Shown here in pieces: positions 59,255 to 62,517 of a stretch of 62,517 bases of DNA. The notes under the pieces are model-generated. The model saw only the letters and a program-made list of their open reading frames with translations, did no database searches and was not told where the DNA came from. How positions within the stretch are numbered: position 1 is the first letter of the stretch; each line of letters starts with the position of its first letter. A program made the position numbers and the translations under genes. The stretch is from Stutzerimonas chloritidismutans AW-1 (lineage in GTDB: Bacteria; Pseudomonadota; Gammaproteobacteria; Pseudomonadales; Pseudomonadaceae): the NCBI RefSeq assembly GCF_000495915.1, contig NZ_AOFQ01000060.1:1-62517 (forward strand). The letters are read 5' to 3'.

Positions 59255-60106
59255 TCACTTGAGCGTTTCGAGATAGGCCGTCAGCTGATCGATCTGCTCA
59301 TCCGTCAGGCTGCCGTCGTAACCGGTCGGCATGAACGAGGTGCCGTCTGCCGAATACATCGCGCCGGGAACGATGTGCGCGCTGGGTGACACGATCGACT
59401 CGCGGATATAGCCGCGCGCATCCTGCGCCTGCCCTTGGTAGTCGGGCGCCGCGACGATAGCCGCCGCCCGAGTTGCAATACCGGCGAGCGTGGGGCCAGC
59501 CATATCAGCGCCGGGTGCGGTGGAGTGGCAGGCATTGCAGGCAGGCACTGCGCCTCGGAAAACCTGCTCACCCAGCGCGCGCTCGTCATCCCCGGCATCC
59601 ACCGGCCGGGCACCAGGCGGTAAATCACTGCGCTGCTCGCCGCCAGTCTTCAGTGTGTCTGCACCCGGCACGAAACTGCCGGTCACCAGGATCGGTCGCG
59701 GCGGCCAGCCCTGGTTGTCCACCTTGCTGACCCAGTCGAGAAAGGCGATCAGGTCACTGATTTCGTCTTCGGCCAGGTCCTGTTTCGGCATCAGACGCCG
59801 ATGGATCTTCTCGTCGTAGAACTTCGAGGGATCGCGCATATAAGCCTTCAGATACGGCTCGCCGCGATGCTGGGTGATCTTCGTCAGATCGGGCGCGTAG
59901 TACGCGCCCTCGCCGAACAGCGTGTGGCAGTTGATGCAGTTGTATTTGTGCCAGACATCCATCCCGTGCTTGACCTCCGCCGTGATGCTGTCGGCATTGG
60001 TCAGCTTGGGGAACTGCCGGTGGCTATCCACCGTCAGCCCGATGAACACGAGCGTCGCCACACCGGTTGCAGCAATCGCGAAGAGCCTCGCTTGACGGTT
60101 GTTCAT
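59255..60106 (-). CDS. norC: Diheme NorC-type cytochrome c subunit
   Basis: 283 residues, almost twice the usual NorC. An N-terminal membrane anchor is followed by NorC-like WHKYNCINCHTLFGEGAYY with heme at Cys57/Cys60/His61 and the Met ligand in RRLMPKQ. A linker then leads to a second cytochrome c domain with CNACH (Cys190-His194) and a late Met in TSFMPTG. The extra domain could accept electrons directly from a soluble donor or pass them to NirK. It is 45 bp upstream of norB. Confidence 0.9.
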   Translation of the reverse strand: MNNRQARLFAIAATGVATLVFIGLTVDSHRQFPKLTNADSITAEVKHGMDVWHKYNCINCHTLFGEGAYYAPDLTKITQHRGEPYLKAYMRDPSKFYDEKIHRRLMPKQDLAEDEISDLIAFLDWVSKVDNQGWPPRPILVTGSFVPGADTLKTGGEQRSDLPPGARPVDAGDDERALGEQVFRGAVPACNACHSTAPGADMAGPTLAGIATRAAAIVAAPDYQGQAQDARGYIRESIVSPSAHIVPGAMYSADGTSFMPTGYDGSLTDEQIDQLTAYLETLK

Positions 60107-60115
60107 GGCGTGCCC

Positions 60116-60241
60116 TCAGACATTGATGCCTGTCCAGTGAATGAGCGTCATCGTGAATGCATAGAGCATCGCGCCGAACATCAGCGCCAGCACGACCACA
60201 CTCAGGATCTTCAACGGGCCGTAGAGCTTTCGAGCCTGCAT
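60116..60241 (-). CDS. 41-residue membrane subunit between nirK and norC
   Basis: It starts at the ATG at 60241 after AAGGAG and ends ten bases before norC. The product is MQARKLYGPLKI followed by one hydrophobic helix (SVVVLALMFGAMLYAF) and TMTLIHWTGINV. It resembles small stabilising subunits of heme-copper oxidases. I do not recognise a named family. Confidence 0.75.
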   Translation of the reverse strand: MQARKLYGPLKILSVVVLALMFGAMLYAFTMTLIHWTGINV

Positions 60242-60285
60242 GCTTTCTCCTTCGCAGCGTTAGCTGCCGTATAAGCAAACCGCGC

Positions 60286-60728
60286 TCAGTGCCCGGAGTG
60301 CGGATCGATCGGTTCGGGGCTGGAGAAGATCGAGGAATCCGCGTCGCCCTTCACCGTCAGCACACCGCTCAGGCCTTTCTCGGCGCGCGACAGGGCGTGA
60401 TCAACGAGGATGTATCTGCCCGGGTAATCCGCGACGAACTCGACCATGGTCGCTCCGCCGGCAGGTACGAGGGTCGTCTGCACATCCGTCAGCGGCGGGC
60501 TGGTCAGCGAAGCCTGGTCGAAGACCTTGTCGAAGATTTCACCGATGACGTGAAAGCTGGAGATCAGGTTGGGGCCACCGACTCCGAAGAAGATGCGCAC
60601 GCTGTCGCCTGCGTTGACTTCCATCTTGTGAGTCTTGGTCAGCGCATCGGTCGCGCCGTTGAACATCATGTGCTGCGGCGTTTCACCCAGCAGCATGTCC
60701 AGCGAGAACTCGTGCAGGCCGCGTGCCC
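60286..60728 (-). pseudogene. nirK: 3' fragment of copper nitrite reductase nirK
   Basis: The C-terminal cupredoxin domain of a NirK/AniA-type enzyme is encoded: MMFNGATDAL, VGGPNLISSFHVIGEIFDKVF with the catalytic His, VPAGGATMVEF and ILVDHALSRAEKG. It is open without a start up to the junction at 60728/60729, where norD sequence begins in another frame, so the N-terminal two-thirds, including the type 1 copper domain, is missing from this copy. The enzyme reduces nitrite to NO. A complete copy should lie beyond the right edge if the duplication is real. Confidence 0.9.
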
Positions 60729-61688
60729 CCGCTGCAAGCCCATCGGGTCCTCAGCGTGGGGATGTGGCTCGTCCAGCTGGATCATCAGCGGTCCGCTTTC
60801 CTCCGATTCATCCTCATCGGGGCTCGCCTGGCGAATGTCGGGGCGTCGCTCGAGGCGCACGCTCTGCGGCGCTGCCTGAGTGGGGTCGAACGGACTCTGA
60901 GCGCCGGCGGAGTGTTGATGGTGCGTCGAAGGTGCCAACAGCATGCCGGTCCACCAATCAGCGAAGAGCGGCTCCTGACCGATGCGTCCTCCAGAGGCAG
61001 GTTCCAGCCCCCATTCAGCCAACAATCGCACGGCCAGCTCGCACGACGCTTCAGGCGTAGGTGACTGCGGAACACAATCAGCTTCGCCAATCAGCAATGC
61101 ACGCACGCGAGCCTCCAGGGGGCGTCGTGCCGAACCGAATGCACTCAGCGGTGGCCGACGTGCGTGTGCACAGGCCCGCAATGCCCGCACCGATTCAGCA
61201 AACCCTGGCATTTCCTCCAGCAGTTCACGCTCGGCCGCTTGGACTTCAAGTAGGTGGTACAGCGCCCCGGCAAGTGGCGGGAGGCTGCGCCAGAGACTCA
61301 GTGCACTACCGCGGCGGATGCGCATTGCCTGCTGCAAGGCCATCACTTTGTAGAGATTCGCCGCCAGTGCTCGATCAGGGATATCCAACGAGCGAGGAAG
61401 CCAGATGCTTGTGCCATCGGTTCCCGGTACTGCCGCCAATCGCTGCGGCCTGGGCGTGCGGCCGAACCAGTTGCCCAGCAAGGTCGGGCGCGCCGGCGGC
61501 TGGGCGATGCGCAGCCGATAGCTGTTGCCGAACACCGCCGACAGCAGCAGTTCCAAACGCTCCGCCACCTCGCTCAACGATAGACTTGCCGGTGCGTCCG
61601 GCGCAGGACTGTAGCGACGCCATAGGCGCTGGACGAAGACCGTGGCATGCCGCGCAGCGTCGGTAAGAACCTCCTCGGCTTCGGCCAT
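60666..61688 (-). pseudogene. norD: Truncated norD copy joined to nirK out of frame
   Basis: Residues 1-320 equal the intact NorD at 55008-57026, up to EDPMGLQR. The reading frame then crosses the joint at 60729 and adds about 20 unrelated residues encoded by nirK in a wrong frame before a stop at 60666. The VWA domain is lost, so it should not be functional. Confidence 0.9.
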
Positions 61689-62517
61689 GGTCTAGATGAA
61701 GGTTCCGTCGACCAGATCGCGCATCGCTCCGACCAGGGCCTCGTCGTCCGAAAGTGGCGAGACGATTGCCGCCAGGCACGCTTCCCGAACGGGTATGCCA
61801 TCGACGCAGAGTGCACCCGCGGCGATCAGCAGACGAGTACTCGGCACCTCGGCCAGGCCGCGGTCCCGCAGCGCTCGCAGCCTGCGGGCCAGCGTGACCA
61901 GGGCACGCGAAGTCGGTGCGTCGACACCACTCTCGCGCTCGACGATCTTCGCCTCCGCATCTTCGCCCGGGAAATCCAGATCCATGGCCACGAAGCGCTG
62001 ACGTGTGCTCGGTTTGAGATCCTTGAGCATGCGCTGGTAGCCCGGGTTGTAGGAGATCACCAACTGGAAGCCCGGCGCAGCCATCAGCAATTCACCGGTC
62101 TTGTCGATTGGCAGCAGGCGCCGGTGATCGGTCAAGGCATGCAAGACGACCACGGTATCCTGGCGCGCCTCGACGACTTCATCCAGATAGCAGATGGCCC
62201 CCTCACGCACGGCGCGGGTGAGAGGGCCATCCTGCCAGACGGTACCGTCATGGCGAATAAGGAAACGCCCGATCAGGTCGCTGGCCGACAGATCATCGTG
62301 GCAAGCCACCGTGATCAGTGGCCGGTCCAGTTTCCAGGCCATATGTTCGACGAAGCGGGTCTTGCCACAGCCGGTCGGCCCTTTGAGCATGACTGCCAAG
62401 CCACGCGCATGGCAGCGCTCGAACATCGCGACTTCATTGGCGCACGGTACGTAGAACGGCTCCCCCTCACTTGCTTTCGCCAGTGGCGGGGATTTGGGGA
62501 ACGTCACGTCGGGGGGT
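60729..62517. repeat. Right copy of the direct repeat, running to the window end
   Basis: It is the counterpart of 56067-57855. The first about 1,760 bases look identical. The last about 27 bases (from 62491) contain at least six substitutions, mostly to G, relative to 57829-57855. That clustering at the sequence end suggests low-quality consensus and not true divergence. Confidence 0.9.
61692..62507 (-). CDS. norQ: Second copy of norQ
   Basis: 271 residues, the same as norQ at 57030 except residues 3, 5 and 6 (TFPKS for TLPEY), which fall in the mismatch-rich last bases of the window. Walker A and B motifs are intact. It is followed by the truncated norD copy. Upstream sequence (norB of the second unit) is outside the window. 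Confidence 0.85.
   Translation of the reverse strand: MTFPKSPPLAKASEGEPFYVPCANEVAMFERCHARGLAVMLKGPTGCGKTRFVEHMAWKLDRPLITVACHDDLSASDLIGRFLIRHDGTVWQDGPLTRAVREGAICYLDEVVEARQDTVVVLHALTDHRRLLPIDKTGELLMAAPGFQLVISYNPGYQRMLKDLKPSTRQRFVAMDLDFPGEDAEAKIVERESGVDAPTSRALVTLARRLRALRDRGLAEVPSTRLLIAAGALCVDGIPVREACLAAIVSPLSDDEALVGAMRDLVDGTFI

Noticed and set aside
60729..62517. An independent second norQD operon acquired by transfer
   Set aside because: The copies are identical to the first set and the joint cuts norD and nirK mid-gene. Tandem duplication or misassembly explains it better.

Overview
The window looks like chromosomal DNA of a denitrifying, PQQ-making gamma-proteobacterium of the Pseudomonas stutzeri (Stutzerimonas) type. 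The evidence is high GC, the pseudomonad gacA-uvrC-pgsA-tRNA(Gly)-tRNA(Cys) block, a pqqABCDE-pqqH-ercA-ercS block arranged as in pseudomonads, a tig-clpP-clpX-lon-hupB-ppiD block, and a nirK/nor denitrification cluster. The species is inferred, not proven.

Layout. 1-7 kb: an orphan AbiEi-like antitoxin gene behind a cluster of inverted repeats, a FAN1-type nuclease gene overlapping a DinG-like helicase gene, tRNA-Leu(UAA), and an Xre/RES toxin-antitoxin pair. 7-18 kb: an outer-membrane barrel protein, then a divergent arsenic island. Its left arm is arsC2-arsR-arsC-arsH-phosphatase-ynfA-gapdh-arsJ and its right arm is arsO-acr3-permease-thioredoxin. 18-22 kb: the tRNA-pgsA-uvrC-gacA block. 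22-29 kb: a ZIP-like membrane protein and a cusCBA copper/silver efflux operon, with CusF fused to CusB. 29-42 kb: ercS, ercA and the complete pqq operon, then an Old Yellow Enzyme and aldehyde dehydrogenase exaC. 42.3-46.3 kb: a second, compact operon pqqA2-pqqD2-pqqE2 followed by a one-helix peptide, a membrane protein, a SerC paralogue and a PyrD paralogue. 46.4-54.8 kb: proteostasis genes. 55-62.5 kb: norD-norQ-norB-norC-small subunit-nirK, partly duplicated in tandem.

Main points of interest. (1) The 42.3-46.3 kb operon encodes a PqqA-like precursor, its carrier and its radical SAM cyclase, but no PqqB or PqqC. The SerC and PyrD paralogues beside it have lost the residues expected for phosphoserine transamination and dihydroorotate oxidation. 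This is the best candidate for an undescribed RiPP or quinocofactor pathway. (2) ercS carries 247 uninterrupted copies of a hexanucleotide, giving a Gly-Asn tail of about 494 residues; all six frames are open through it. (3) A 4,662-bp tandem duplication joins norD to nirK; the second copy runs to the window end, where mismatches cluster. (4) The NO reductase is atypical: it has a diheme NorC, a 41-residue extra membrane subunit, and a NorB lacking one usually conserved glutamate.

Limits: everything was read by eye. Family residue numbers and comparisons are from memory, and no alignment or database search was run.
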